Assembly (NCBI RefSeq): GCF_040115645.1
Contig: NC_089552.1
Coordinates: 806,001-870,000, forward strand
Length of the DNA: 64,000 nucleotides
Reading direction: 5' to 3'
Source of the DNA: Euwallacea fornicatus
Taxonomy: Eukaryota > Arthropoda > Insecta > Coleoptera > Curculionidae
The notes under the pieces are model-generated. The model ran no database searches. It saw nothing but the letters and a program-made list of their open reading frames with translations, and had not been told where the DNA came from. Shown here piece after piece: positions 36,173 through 49,220 of this stretch; position 1 is the stretch's first letter; every line of letters begins with the position of its first letter. The translations under genes and the position numbers were made by a program.

Positions 36173-39100
36173 TCAGGTCCGTTTGTCAGTTTTGGGGGGC
36201 CGCTTCGTGGTGATATTTTGGACGATCAGGTTGAGACAGTCGAGGCTAGAAGTAGATGAGGGAGACTCGAACCCTGCAAAACAGCTTTCATAAGTCGATG
36301 GTATGTGTAGAATTAAAAACCCTAAAAACTAAAAAAAAAAACAGAAACAGTTTTGCGTATCGTCTCTGCAAATCGAATTATTTTTGCGTTTTTGCCGAAG
36401 GCGCTCGCGGAACGCAACAATGATGCAAAACACTTATAGGTCTTTAAAGAGGTGTGACGCACCGAACACCTTTTGGCCAGCCGAAGAATGAGCTAAATAT
36501 ACATATTTCGCAAATAAATGCAGTTTTGCTGGCAGTGAAATTCCCTTTAAAACGATGTGTCTCGCTCCTATACCTAAATCGTCATATTTCGCAGATAAAT
36601 ACAGGTTTGTTTATGGTCGCCACGCGTAGGAATTTTTGGGGTTTTTGCCGAAGGCGGCCGCAATGGCGGAAAAAAATTGAACACTTGCGCGGTTTCAAGG
36701 AAGCGTGACGCATCCGTCGATCTAAAAAAGACGATCGCGCTGCGATTGTCGACTTTTTCTTTACGTAGAGCAGCAGGAGGGGAACGTCATGACAGTTTTG
36801 CCGAAGAAAGCTCTGGAATGCCATGACAACCGCAAACAAACTATCAGTAACATGTGTCTCGTATCGAGGATCGGCTGGCCGCATCATAAGTGATGGTTGA
36901 GGTTGAGTCTCCGAATCCACTAAGAAAACCGAAATGGTAAAATATTGTTCATACTCCTTTAAAGTAGCTTCATTCCTGGTAATATCGAGCTGCACGCTCT
37001 ACGAGCGAAAATATGTCTTTATCTCTAAAGAGCATTTATTTATTGGTCCACAAACGGAAATTTAAGACGTTCTCTTGCGCTACCAGAATAGATTTTATTG
37101 CAGCAACATTAAAGAATATATTAAACAACAAACATAAATTTCTGCTTTAATTGCCGCGCACTGTACGAATGTGCTAACGATATCGGCCTTTAGCTAACTG
37201 TCTTTTCGCGCCTTTCTTTTGGTCCACCGCATGAGTAAATTCCTCCCCGATTTTGATTTTAACACCGTCCGGTTTGTTTAGCAATAAAGTTCCCATGGAA
37301 ATATGATTGATCGGCCCTAATGAGGAGGCTTACGCCGCCGGCAATAAGAGAGAGCACGTTTTGTGATCTTTCAAACATCTGGAACATAAATTCTGGAATA
37401 GTACATATCAGGGCGACGCGTTTTTCAACCGACGAGTAATCTTGAATGCCTCTGGAAGGCGATTATAGGCAGATCGTGAGTCTTTGGTAAACCCCCGGCT
37501 TAAGCGCTTTCCGCTTTTTGTTTTTAATGTGTCCCAACGGCTTCGCATGTAACGATGTTTTTCCTATTGATCTCGGCACATGTGAAGGAATTTGGGGGAT
37601 ATTTAACGTTTTCGAAGTGCTTTAGTCACATCGACGCGGGACCGATTCCGTGAGAGCGCTATAAAGAGAAAGGGCCCCGCACCGGTGCTTTATTAAGATC
37701 ATCTGGGCCGAACCAATTTTTTTCTTTCTTACGGAGAAGTCGGCTTAGGGCCGGGATGAAAAAAAGTAAAACTTGCCATCAAATTATCCGTAAAAGGTCG
37801 CGTTTCTATTCCCGGAGTCATATTCCCATATGACCGAGGCGCGAGTGAGAGGGCCCATCTACTCGGGTCGCCTTATTTATTACCGTCAATTTTCTTTATT
37901 TCTTTCGTCTGGTGCAAAAGGCGGAATAAATGTCGCATATCCGAAAATAAACGATATCAAAACAGTGAAATCCCTGTTTTAACGGTTATAAATAACGGCG
38001 GTCCAACTTTGCATAAGTAATCCGCATGCTGAAGTTACGAGTTTACGATTACGTCTGTCAAAAATTCATCGATTACGCGGGTTTGATGAATGATGTGAGA
38101 GAGAAGCGCTCATCTCATTTTCAGCCGGAAGAGCCAGGCCGGTAATTGGGAAAGTGCATTTGCTGGCCCTTTCATGCACGAGCACTAATGTTTTTTCGAT
38201 AATTCTGAGCATAGAAAATTTCGAGCGAAAGAACCCTTTTCCCCATCGGAAAGACAGGGAAATTCGGTATCAAATGAGATCAAGATGAGGAAAATTGATC
38301 GTTCGCAAAGCGCTTTTCTTCCTCAGCTTACACGCAAAAAGGCGCTCAATTAACTCCCCTTCCGAACCTAATAAAAACCGCACGGGGAGGAATCTCAGAA
38401 GAGCGCGGCATTCCTCGCAGATCCCCGCTGGGGCCTGTCCTGACAATGGTTATCATGACGAGATTTTAAGGGCCAGAATCATTGAGAGGGCCGCATACGC
38501 GAATGTCTCGGCCAAGGTAACAACTGCGAAATCCCTGCGGAATTAAACGAAATTCGCCGTAACGCGTCCTTCGCAAAAAATTCAAATACCATTGGTCAGA
38601 CGCAGATGCAAGACAACAAGCATGGACATAAGTCTGGAAAGCATAACGGTCAAGATCAGTCCGGCAGTAAAATATCTCAGCTTGCATCTGGATTGAGATT
38701 TACATGTGACGCAACGAGAAGTACGGAAAATGCCAAGGGAATGAATTTCAACACTCACGAGTATTAACGGATTTATAGCGGATATAAATTCATTATGGTT
38801 CGTGTACCAGGTGGCGCATGGAGCGGGGCTCCAGCTTCATACGTTGAAACTTGTTTGAAATTTCCCTCCCCGTGCCACCCTGTATGGCAAGAGTCCCCGT
38901 ATTCAAAATCGAGATATCAATCGCAGCCCAATGTCCTAAATTGGAAATAACTTACAATTAGCTTTACGGCACTTGACGAGCTGGTAAACACTGGGAAGAC
39001 ACTTCTTCAACCTTCGGAGGAAAAGGTACTTTAATTTTATTTTAGCTGTTTCGTGTTAAGGCTAAATGGCCGTCGACAGGTCACTTAAGACATCAAAAAG

Positions 39101-42100
39101 CGGAAAGCGACTCCCTGGTGATACTCCACTTTTCAAAGCCAAGTGGATGAGGAACGAAACGTCACAATACGGGGGCACCCCGATTTTTATTGCATCCGGC
39201 AGTACCGTGAATGGATATGGGCGTTTTTGAGTTGTGACAGGCCAGATCGGCTCGTATATATAACAAAGTTATGATTCATGTTCACGTTGCCTGAAGGCCC
39301 TGTTAATGGTCTGCTAACAGGGTGTTTGAGTTGGCTCATGGGTGCAAAGTGTTTAACAGGACGAACAAATTTATTTAACCGTTAATTTAGTTAAATAAAG
39401 TAATACGTAAACGTAATGTAGATTATGGAGGAGATGTGGAAGGGCTCAACCGCCGAGAAATTCCTCTTAATCCCCGAGTTTCTCGCGACCACTCAATTCC
39501 TCCTCCCCTCCTACTGTAAAATGTGCTTATTAGTCTGAAAGTCCCTTCGGCAATCGCCGAGGAATTGAGCGATCGAGAGGAGCTCAGCGATTGAGAGGAA
39601 TTCCTTAGGGATTAACAAGAGAACTTTTAGAGTGTTCGATAAATTTTTCATGTTCACGTCCCTTACGTTTGAGCTAATTGCTAACTTTTGCGAATCATGT
39701 TGACGGTCGCTCTCTCGGAATTTTAGATGGTTCCTCAAAGTCAACTCCCAATGATCTCCGGCCAGCTCTAGGCCCTAGTAGGCCCCACTTAGCGGTGCCA
39801 CATTTTAAAAAGTACTTTCGGTTGTTGAAAGATCCTCATGTTTTGAAAATAGAGTGTCACCGAGCCCTCGTAATTAATGGTGTTTATAGACTGGTTATCG
39901 TGAAATATTATGACGGATCTAGAAAACAAAACTTCTGCTCCCCGAAATCACATGGTGATTGCCGATATTTTCGGATTTTCATATTTTTAGATTTTATGTA
40001 TTCTTCGAGCATAAAGATACTAAACATCAAACAACGAAGAAACGTACAGACACGGACTTGGGCGAATTGGTCCAGGAGCGGACTAGGCCGGAGCGGCCCG
40101 AGCGCTTGGCTAGAACGGGTCAGACCAGGGGCGGAGTAGGTCGGGTTTAACCCGAGGAAAAAGTGTCTGCTGCCGTAGTGCTTACCGTTGTGCGGCGAGT
40201 ATTTGGGCTCGCTCAGCTGCTGGAGCCTCTCACATAGGTATTGATTGGCGGAGGTTTCCTGGAAAAGTAACACAAAATTCAAAAAAATCAACGTAAAATA
40301 AATTATTCGGTGTTGATTTATGAAATAATTAACGCGCTCGAGGAAATTGCCTGGTTAACACGAGTCTTCCCCGATGATGACAGCAGGCGTTAACGCCGGC
40401 CAATGAATATCCCGGAAAAGTAGTAAATCACGTAAATGACAAATTAGGACATAAATAATGTATTATTGCATTGGATGATGCAACAACAACGTTTAATAAG
40501 TTATTTATTGTGAGCCGGTACTATTTTCATCCCTGTTTTTTTTCATCCTCTGGCACTTCGTAGATAACTCTTTCACCAACTGAATTTTTTGCGTATAATC
40601 GAATGAAATGCTCATAAGATGTGCGTCTACGTAGACCAGACGCTAATAGCTATGATGTGGAAATGATATGAGGGGCAATAACCGGATATTTAAGGCGTAG
40701 AAGCAAGATGGAACAGCGGCAGCGAGACGAGAACGCTAATAGACAATACAGAAATTGAGCATTGGAGGATGTTAAAAGGGAGAGGAGAGGAGGCTCTAAA
40801 GTGAATAGACGCGTTAGCAACTAAGAACCAGCCCGCAGCTGAACGGAAACAACAAAAATGATCTCTGTTGCGTGTCGCAATGTTCGGATCTAAATATCTG
40901 AGAAACTCGTAGAGATAAATTAATAAAAATCACTCTTTTGGAATCAGGGAAAATGGATATTACAGGAGGCGATGGTACTTTGTAGAATAATAAAAAATGC
41001 TAATAGATCCACAGGTAAAAGTGCACCATTTTCGATACACAGGGTGTCAAAGTTTTACATTTTTCTCATACTTCGCATTTTTCCCACATATTTTTCGCGT
41101 TAACATTTTCAAATTACGTAAAACAAATTGCTACAACCCACTCTACAACAAAATATCAAAATCCTCAGTAGCCGCATACAGAGCGTTCTGTCTGTTTAGA
41201 TCATGCGCTACTTTATGCTTCCGATCTTCTTTTTGGAGGACCCTCTAAGAATTCTAATACCACCAAAATTCCTTTTTGAATTCGATCAAAAGTTGAGTCA
41301 TCAGGTTTGCAAGTCTCATCTGGTCGAACCAACGGCAGATTCGGACAATTTGCAGAAAAATACGGAACTGCGAAGATTATCGTCGACCCATCACGTCGCT
41401 TTGGGCGAATGCAGGGAGTCATCTTGTACAGTAAAAACTTGCCCTTACACGTTAAAATCTCCACCGTCGAAAGGAACGTATTGGCGTTGGGCAAGGCAAC
41501 GTTGCCAGATTTCGTAAAAAACCTTGGGGTTTCTTGTGCGATTGCAAATGTGCAAACCTGCACCTGCCACCTTATTGCAAGCAGTCCAAATTTGGAACAA
41601 TAGCTTTATAGTCGTCGTTATTTATTCCAGATCCTGAGTCCAGATTCCACCCCTCGTGCGAGGGTGATATAGGTGCTCTTTGTTGTCGTCTAAGAACGCT
41701 CTCTGGCTGCGGCTACGAAGCCTCAAGTAACAATATGCATTATTCTTGAAGCGAACAAACGGTGAGTAGTAAATAAGTGCAACATCATTTTGGCAGTAAT
41801 CCAACGGGCATCCTGGATTAATCCAAAGTCGCAAAACCCACCGGCGGCTTCTTAAATTAAATTCCGAATCTCTAGATTTATATGCGTATTAATAGCCGAG
41901 AAATTTATGTCGACTTGCCCACTATTTCTTGTATCCCTCGTTTTAGTCCCGTGTTATTACCTTCGTTTCTTTCGTTTTTTGGCTTTTACGTCGCGTGTAC
42001 ACGCTGTAGGTATATGTTCTGCATCCCGCTTTGATAAATCGACCCCCTGTCGCTCTTTTTTGATCGCTCGGACAAATGAGCTTTTATTCCTGGATGCTCC

Positions 42101-45100
42101 AGACCCCCCAATAAACTTAATTATCTCCCTGCTTGAAGACGACCGTGTGGTTTGCCCACGGTGGCAGGGAATGCGAGACTTACGGGGGCCCCATGTCTTT
42201 ATGGTTCAAATCACGTAACTTTTTATCCACGTCACAGGCTTCGGATCAGCAGTGGTGCCGCATCTTTTCAAAATTCATATGCAGGAGGGACGCCGCGAGC
42301 TCCGACACCGAGTGTTCAAGAAATTGGGCAAATTACACCAACAATAATAATAAGAACGCCGATAATAAATAACCAAGAGCACTATTCAAGTTTTCGAAAG
42401 AAGGAATTTTTACTGTCAGATATGAAACGAAAACGTCAAGGAGTGAGCGGCCGCCATGGAAAAAAGTAGGGTTATGTTTAGTAATTCAAATGTATCTCTG
42501 TTCTTGTTTAGCGCATTAAATTTATGTAACTTGTCATTTACATAAGGCGCTTTCAATGGTTATGTTTTGTGACGTAATAAAAGGTTACGTCATGTTGTTA
42601 AATTACTATAGAATCAAATGATAAGGGTGTACGGCAACGGAGCAAAGCCGGAGCCACAATCTCGCGTTCCGATTTCATAACCCAACCCCAGGGATTCCAG
42701 TTTCCAGAACAGTTTTCCGACTTCTTCTGAAATTGCCTTCAACTTTCATTTCCGCCTCCTGCGGGGAATACGCAGAGACGATTTCAAGTTCTGAGAAATA
42801 AATAACGGAATCAGTGCCGAGAGATGACTGTGCCGTTGGAAAAAACGTTAAAGTTCTGGAATAAAAATCATTGTTGAATCGGAAGGTTTTGCGGCACACT
42901 TGTAAAGAAACTGAGCTTAATGGCCGAAACGAACAGAGCTGGAACTTCGATCGGTGTCATTAAAATGCTCTTTCCGAATTTATGTCCGCGATATCTTCAG
43001 ATCGATTGGCAGTTTGAGAGAAGCGTTTCTCACTTATGGCCAAAATTGAACGCGCCATCGACCTCATCTAATCAATAATGAAAATTGGGGTCATCTATTG
43101 TCCGGTCACGCCGTTTGTGCATTGACCCTATCAACGGAAACTGAAGCACTCAACTTTATTTCCCTGGATAGTTCGAATCCTTAATTGAAATTTAGAGGCA
43201 ACTTCGCTCATCTTCGGCGTGTGTAAGTGTAGGATGCGCCTTCATTGAGCTCTTCGCGTTCCCGTAAATTGATGGTGCCACTGAGTCCTGGATGAGAATC
43301 AGAATAGTTGAGGTGCGGCCCACCTGTCGAAATCTAAGTGAATTTTTTTTACCGTTCGCGGAAGAAATCGGCAACTTTAGTATGGTAGTTCCGCCGATAC
43401 CCGTCTCCATACTCTAGTATGGGTACTCCCCGACCATCTGTGTTAGAATCATTTCATGAATTTTTTATAAGTTCTTCAGACTCTAATGAAGTATTGGATC
43501 TGGTAGGTACCACTAATTTAATCACTTCAATATAAAACCGCATGGCATGTACCATTAGCCACCACCATCGAAATAGATGAAATCCCTACTCCATGAAATT
43601 GCTTGACAACTTCCTTTTTTACGTTTAACACGATGGAACCTTCACATATTCAGACACTGCCCGAAACTGGTACCTACCTGTCCCTCACTCCCAGCCAGTA
43701 ATTGCGGCAATTAATTTCAAAACCAATTTTAACCCCAAATTCAATAGGATCAATTGAACAAACTTACCATCCTTATACCTGTAACTGAATTTATTTCTAA
43801 TCGCTTACCAAGTATTCGCTACGAGGATTACTAACGCCACTGTGCCTGTCCGAGACGTTCTTGGACCCCTGCAGGATCTCCTCCAGGTACTCTATGTATT
43901 CTATCGCACTCCTGAGGATCTCTACTTTGGGTAGTCTTTGGCTTGGGTTGTTGCAGGTGCGCCGCTTCAAGACCTCAAAAGCCTCATTAACCTTTTCAAG
44001 GATTGGCTCATTAGGTTAAATTCGGCTCGTTATTCGCATTCCGGCCAAGCAGTGTTCAAGTATAAGAACCACAAGTTGAATTGACCTTAAGCAAGAATTG
44101 TCCACGTTATTGTCGGTTTAAGGGTCACCCTTAACTATACTTAAACATTGCATGGTGCAAACGGCCATTAGCGTTTTAATGACGTACTTTACGTAGTCTT
44201 CGTCTTTCGCGTAAAGTGGCGGCTTTCCGCCTGTCGATGGCCACAGACTTCTTCTTGCAAGCTTTGCAAGCCCAGGCCAAGCATTTCCGAGGGCCGTTCA
44301 AGCTACAGCCTGAAATTGAATGGAAGTTAAAGTTAAGGCGTGGAGAGACACGTGACTTGTGGTACCGTACCGGAAGGAAGCGAATTGGAGATCGAGCGGG
44401 CAATTGGTCCGAATGCAGCCTTTGCCGCACGGGAAAAGGAGGCATTTACAGTGCTAGTGCTAGAATGTGCGTTTTATCGACACTCATACTAGCGAATGAT
44501 GTTTAATGACCGGAGGACTTTTTGTACTTAAATTCGCGTCAAAAATATTGCTTCACGGGGGGCGAAATGGGATATTTCATCAGGGGTTCGGAAAATTCCA
44601 TTTTGCCGCGCGCACTTCTCGTTATGACGACAAGCCGAACTCGGGAAGTTATACGGGCGCGGGAAAATCCTTTTAGGGCCTTGCAATGATACTCTTCATT
44701 ATTAGACCTGAATTTCATTAGCAGTCAGGAAAATTTAATTTATTCCTGCGCGGTGTATTTCCCCGGGTCCTTGCGGGCTAAGTGTGTTTTCAGGGGCACG
44801 GTTAACTAACTGGGAAATACTCCTTTGCCCTGTCGTATAATGAAAGCATTATTAATGTATAATTTGCAGGCAAAAAGGGAGGAGGCCCAAATTGATCGCC
44901 TTATAATTTCGTTGCGGCACTAATGGCAGCAAATACTCTGATATCGTCAATCGAAAAACGTCGGGTTATGCGACGTCGAAAGGGCTATAACTTCACCGGT
45001 GACCGAAACGTACGACTTTCCGTGCGCAAACATGAGCACGAAACCACTTTCGTCACGAGCGGCCCGGAAGTTATCGCGATAATTGAACTAGTGAAAATTA

Positions 45101-45556
45101 ACGCGATGGCTGAACCAGTGCAGATTGGCGCGCTAATTGAAATTACCCCGACAATTGCACTGGTGCAAATTATCGCCATAACGGCACTAGTGCACGGTGT
45201 CGGCACCGTCACGAAAATTACCTACCTGCGTTTTGTGGTTCTAAAACGTGATTCAGTTCCTTTTCGTCGTCGCTATCAATCGAGCTTTCGGCACTTACGT
45301 ACCCGGTGTCACTTGTGAAACACCTGAGGGGTACATGTATCAATTCCCGTGCAAACCACTTTAAATAGTTGTTGGCTCACCCGGTAAGTTTTTTGTCCTC
45401 GTCTGCTGGTGCGCTGCCTTCACTATCACTAAAGTTCTTACTATACTGCACTACACCTTGACTTCTACATCTGCCGCTTCTCTGCTCACCCGCGTACTCA
45501 AACTCTCTCTTGAAAGTGTTGCATTTTTCATAAAAGTTCTGAAAATACTCGTTCAT
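36173..45556 (-). CDS. nau: Nautilus (MyoD-family myogenic bHLH factor)
   Basis: Five exons (minus): 45556-45381, 44302-44188, 43991-43809, 40258-40186, 36273-36173; 648 bases, 215 residues, all phases consistent. Exon 2 uses an acceptor in TGTAG just inside an earlier TTTCAG that would give a stop after joining. The MyoD Cys/His-type box is CLAWACKACKKKS (66-78). The basic region RRKAATLRERRRL carries the Ala-Thr pair that is the myogenic code; the usual Met after it is Leu. The helix-loop-helix runs from VNEAFEVLKRR to AIEYIEYLEEILQ (98-138). Exon 4 holds LCERLQQLSEPKYSPHNG and exon 5 the helix III-like SSLDCLNLIVQNI, both MyoD-family tail features. It is a nuclear E-box transcription factor for muscle identity, shorter than the fly protein. 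The start chosen is the first ATG of the open exon, encoding MNEYFQNFYEKC. Introns span about 8.7 kb. Confidence 0.95.
36381..36717. repeat. Diverged 252-bp direct duplication in the nautilus last intron
   Basis: TTTTTGCGTTTTTGCCGAAG at 36381 recurs as TTTTTGGGGTTTTTGCCGAAG at 36633, and each is followed about 65 bases on by a GTGACGCACCGAAC or GTGACGCATCCGTC segment. CATATTTCGCAAATAAATGC and CATATTTCGCAGATAAATAC also repeat between them. This looks like a local tandem duplication of about 252 bases with drift. Confidence 0.6.
45076..45201. repeat. 27-bp minisatellite in nautilus intron 1
   Basis: Units of 27, 27, 18, 27 and 27 bases follow one another. The first reads GCGATAATTGAACTAGTGAA and continues AATTAAC; others keep the core of ACTAGTGCA or CCAGTGCA followed by AATT or GATT. 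One unit lacks nine bases, so the coding phase is kept on plus; the 131-codon plus frame here (44923-45318) is a product of that and is not taken as a gene. It lies between nautilus exons 45381 and 44302. Confidence 0.75.
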
Positions 45557-46674
45557 GTTCACCAAGGATCTCGGGAACTGATAGAATGAGCTTGCGCCCC
45601 GGCTAGGAACTGATACTTGGATGATACGTAAATCTTAATTAGACGGAGACCGGTGACACGTTCCCGTTTCTATCCTTGTCTATTTCGAATTTGGGACGTC
45701 TTTAATCGGGCGATGGGCGGGGTATATTTAGCACTATGAAAGCTTTAGGAAGTCGACTTAAGTGTATTTGCTTGTCCTGGGGGGTTAAAACGTTTAAGAG
45801 GGGAGTCCGTTTAAGGTCCATTTTCGAAGCGCCGGTTAGATTTATTACCCCAGGCATGATATTTGCGATCGCTGATTAATGCCCGTGGGTAAGCCGTCTT
45901 GGCTGCGCAACAAATTTAAATCTAAACCAATTATAGTTGCGGTAGCTCAGCCGGAGTGTCAATTCCGGGTTATTTATGGGAATTATGAAATTTACCATCT
46001 AGAAAGCATTAACATCTGCGAATAAATTATTGGTAAGATGGATGTGGGAGTAAGTAGGTGGAGTTAAAAGCCCGTTTAAATCTTCGGGATTGAGTGTCCG
46101 CTTTCGGGGCACGGGATAATGTTATTCGGCAGTAGGTGTAATAAACTTCTCGTCTTATTGGGCGGGCACGTTATGAATAGACTTGGGAGAAAAGTCTTGG
46201 GCTCGAGCGCGAACTTTAAGGCGTTCGATAGTTCGGAGATGTGCCGGGAAACCGAGCTTCGCGGCTTCTAGAACGGGAAGAAGCCGAAGAAACTTCGTTC
46301 CACCGACAGTTCTGTGACGGTCAGCTTCGCCTCCTCGTGGCAGATCTTCGCTCTCGTCCGCGAGACCTGCAAGTTTCATGGGGCGCCCATTGTTCGAACC
46401 TGGAGCGCAGGTACCTCAGCGGCCCTAAGAGCAACCGCATTAGAACTACAATTCGAATTAAAGGCCCAGATGAGCTTTGCGCGCCTGCACTGGGCGTGCG
46501 GCGCTCCCCCGATACACGGTGAGCAACTCTAAAGTTTGTATATTTTCGCTTTGTTTTCGGTAATTTTGTTTGTTATCGCAATTAATACAAAAAAATGTAA
46601 TAAATTATCTGTTCCGTTGACGGCCGATGTAATTTTCGTCGCAAAAAAACTGAAAATTTCCTGAAATTTTCGGT

Positions 46675-48985
46675 TCCGGGTTGCCTCAATACTCGGACAC
46701 TGTATAAAACATTTTTTTCTGCCATGGAATTTCATTGGAACGCCGTTTCGATGGACTCGGGCGGTGATGAAAAAAAAATCATTTCAGTTAAATTTGAATC
46801 ATCGCACTAGTAATAGGCCTAATGGCCCGCGAAGGGAGTACCAGTTTCGGTAAGCGACAACTCGTGATTTTTCATAAGGCCGATGGAAAACCTCACAGGA
46901 AAACTGCCCAGTTATGCGGCGCGAGCAAGGGTACAGCGGCGGACATCATCGGACGATTTAAACACCGAGTCCGCACCCCAAAAGGGCCAACCGAAGAAGT
47001 TGCGCGGGCGCGGCAAGAGAACCGTCCTTCGAAAAATCGAAAATAATCATACTGAGCGCACCAAAATCAGCCGATGGACCCTTCAGAGCCGCTGGGAAGC
47101 AGGTTCACGCTCAGACGATACGCGGAGCACTAGAGGAAAATGGATGCAATGGAAGAGTTGCTGGGAAGGAACCGTTTATTAGCGAAGTCGACCGAAGAAG
47201 AACATTAATTTAAGCAAAAGGTTCGCTTTGAAGCATGGTACTTCGTGGAATGACGTCATTTTCCGTGATGGAAGTGAGTACCGCATTTTCGGGTCCGATG
47301 GTCGAGGAATATTAAACCTACAGTTAATCGTGGAAATCGAAGCGTTCTTGCACGGGAGGGGGAGGGTATCTCCACGTTTGGAGTTGGTGAACTCGTTTTT
47401 CTAGATCCTATAATGGATAAACATTTTTATTTACGTCGAAGTGCCGAGAAAATGGAAATTTCGGATACGGTAAAAATCTCTCACAACGAACTTCAAGGGA
47501 CCGACGATTGTGTTCCTTATGGCCGATATATTGTAGCCGCGATGAACAATTTACGAACTGAGCATCTGGATTTGTTGCAAAAATCACATTTAATGGATAA
47601 TATATGAATAGGACCATTGATCGGGACATTATTCGCCCCCCGATGCTTCAACCGCTTTCAAAGAGCCTCATCCAAATCGACATGAGCAGCATTCCTCGTT
47701 TTCTTAATTTTCTCGCATTTGTCAAACCAATTCCCGATTTGTCAAAAAGCCCGCAATGGTTGAACGGCAAAGTCTTTAATTCACTTGTTAAATTCACACA
47801 TTTTCGCCCGCCTCGGTGCGGCAAATAACGGCGATTCCTTCTTTATTAGTGAACGGCTGATGCGGCACATTGTCACAACGAAGGAAGGCAAGATTAAGTT
47901 AACTTTGCTAAGTTTACTGGAACGACAATTTCTACTTTGTTTACATGTTTTTAAGCATTAAAAACGTTCGTTAGAGTCGATAAAATAGACCAATTCTCGA
48001 CCAGTACCAAGCATAGTCCATCATAATCGGTAGCAAGGTACTCGCCGCCCCAAAAAAATGCGTTCATTACAGCCGGTCTGTCCAATTGTTGATGGTTCCT
48101 AATGTGTAGCTGACATCAACGTTAAATAACATTTCACTGAACCAGGAACTTTGTCCATTGTAACGAATTGTTCATTATAACCGGCGTCGTTATGAACGAT
48201 TTCTGCTGTAGGCACTTTCAAATTCTACCAAGATCATGATCCCAAGCACAAATCACGTTTAGTACTTCACAATTGCCCTAAAGTATTACAACCACCACCG
48301 CGATCACCTGACCTGAATCCCATTGAACATCTATGAGTCGAATTAGACCGGCAAACGATGAGGAAAACTGACGTATTCCCAAAAGAAATGTTAAAACAAC
48401 GATTAAACCACGAACGGGAACCATTTTCGAGCAGATTATTTGAAGAAATTATCTGCTACACGGCTCCGGCGAAATATCGACTAAGAAAGTCAGTGGCGTC
48501 CGCACGTCGAAGTTGCTCCGCTGTACACGGGGGTCCCGCACAAATTCGCCAAAAGTTGAGGGAAATATCAGAACCCCGTGTACGTTGTGACGTTTTCGCC
48601 TTCTTTGAGGAATTCCGAACGTACAGCATGTGACGTGTCCACGACTAAAATCAGCAGTTTTCGGAAAAAAAATTCAAAAACAGTTATAAATCGAGTATCG
48701 AAAAGGGCAATTTGGAAACAAAAATCGTGTTTGTTCCCGAATGAGGACCAAGTTGCAGCTGACCATCTTACTACACAATTTGACCGGGGCTAACGCCATC
48801 GAGGGTAAACGCCGGTTCCCATGGAAACGCAAGTTAGCTGCCTTTATGGGAACCGCTGCTTTGAATCGAACCTGCGAATTCAATACGAAATGTGACGCAC
48901 TTGCCTGAGAATGCATCTCAACGGTTAAACTATTACTACTTAAAAAAAAAACTGCTCTAATCTAGTGCATTAAATGTCCGAACAG
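46675..48985 (+). mobile_element. Broken Tc1-family transposon with a nested insertion
   Basis: A 74-codon plus frame from 46822 gives the Tc1 N-terminal helix-turn-helix: FGKRQLVIFHKADGK, then AQLCGASKGTAADIIGRF. After frameshifts, 47230-47320 reads TSWNDVIFRDGSEYRIFGSD, the Tc1 stretch around the first catalytic Asp, although that position appears as GSE. GELVFLDPIMDKHFYL and SAEKMEISDT follow. The frame resumes near 48213 with FKFYQDHDPKHKS (second Asp) and RSPDLNPIEHLWVEL, then KTDVFPKEMLKQRL. Likely ends are ACTCGGACACTG near 46695 and TGTCCGAACAGTG near 48975, which match Tc1-type termini in inverted orientation. Several frameshifts and stops mean it is inactive. Confidence 0.75.
47470..48212. 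mobile_element. ~740-bp insertion inside the Tc1 transposase
   Basis: The Tc1 reading breaks after ISDT at about 47470 and resumes with FKFYQDHD at about 48213. The inserted stretch does not belong to the transposase. Near its right end it has GTTCATTATAACCGGCGTCGTTATGAAC, itself a short inverted repeat, and GTTCATTACAGCCGG about 110 bases earlier, both resembling pogo/Tigger-type terminal sequence. A clear target-site duplication is not visible. Confidence 0.5.
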
Positions 48986-48989
48986 TGCC

Positions 48990-49220
48990 CCGCTGACCTG
49001 GCCCGAACCCGAGCTAACCCGACAGCGGGCAATTCAAATTCCTCAAGAACTTTTTCCAACATTTGAGGAGATTTACGTCCGGCTTCTTGAGTAATTCTAT
49101 TCTTTAGCTCTTCTATATTGTCGAGTTTATTTAAATGCGCCCCGTGTTTCGGACGACCCCGTAAAAAAAGTCCACAGGGGTGAGGTCGGGCGAGCTAGCA
49201 GGCCACGCCAACAGCCATAG
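48990..49220 (-). mobile_element. Mariner transposase C-terminal fragment
   Basis: The minus strand encodes WPASSPDLTPVDFFYGVV, close to the mariner WPARSPDLTPVDFFLWG signature with the final catalytic Asp kept. After a frameshift it continues LNKLDNIEELKNRI and SPQMLEKVLEEFE, the typical C-terminal helices. Only this 3' portion is present; it directly abuts the right end of the Tc1 relic. Confidence 0.75.

Noticed and set aside
44309..44445. N-terminal extension of the nautilus second exon as a start (MPPFPVRQ...)
   Set aside because: It reads through an acceptor; the upstream exon at 45556-45381 joins in phase using the TGTAG acceptor and gives a MyoD-like N-terminus.
46241..46532. Overlapping 93- and 72-codon plus frames in GC-rich DNA
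   Set aside because: Frames are open on both strands because of base composition; no motif, and no junction to rapsyn or nautilus could be built.
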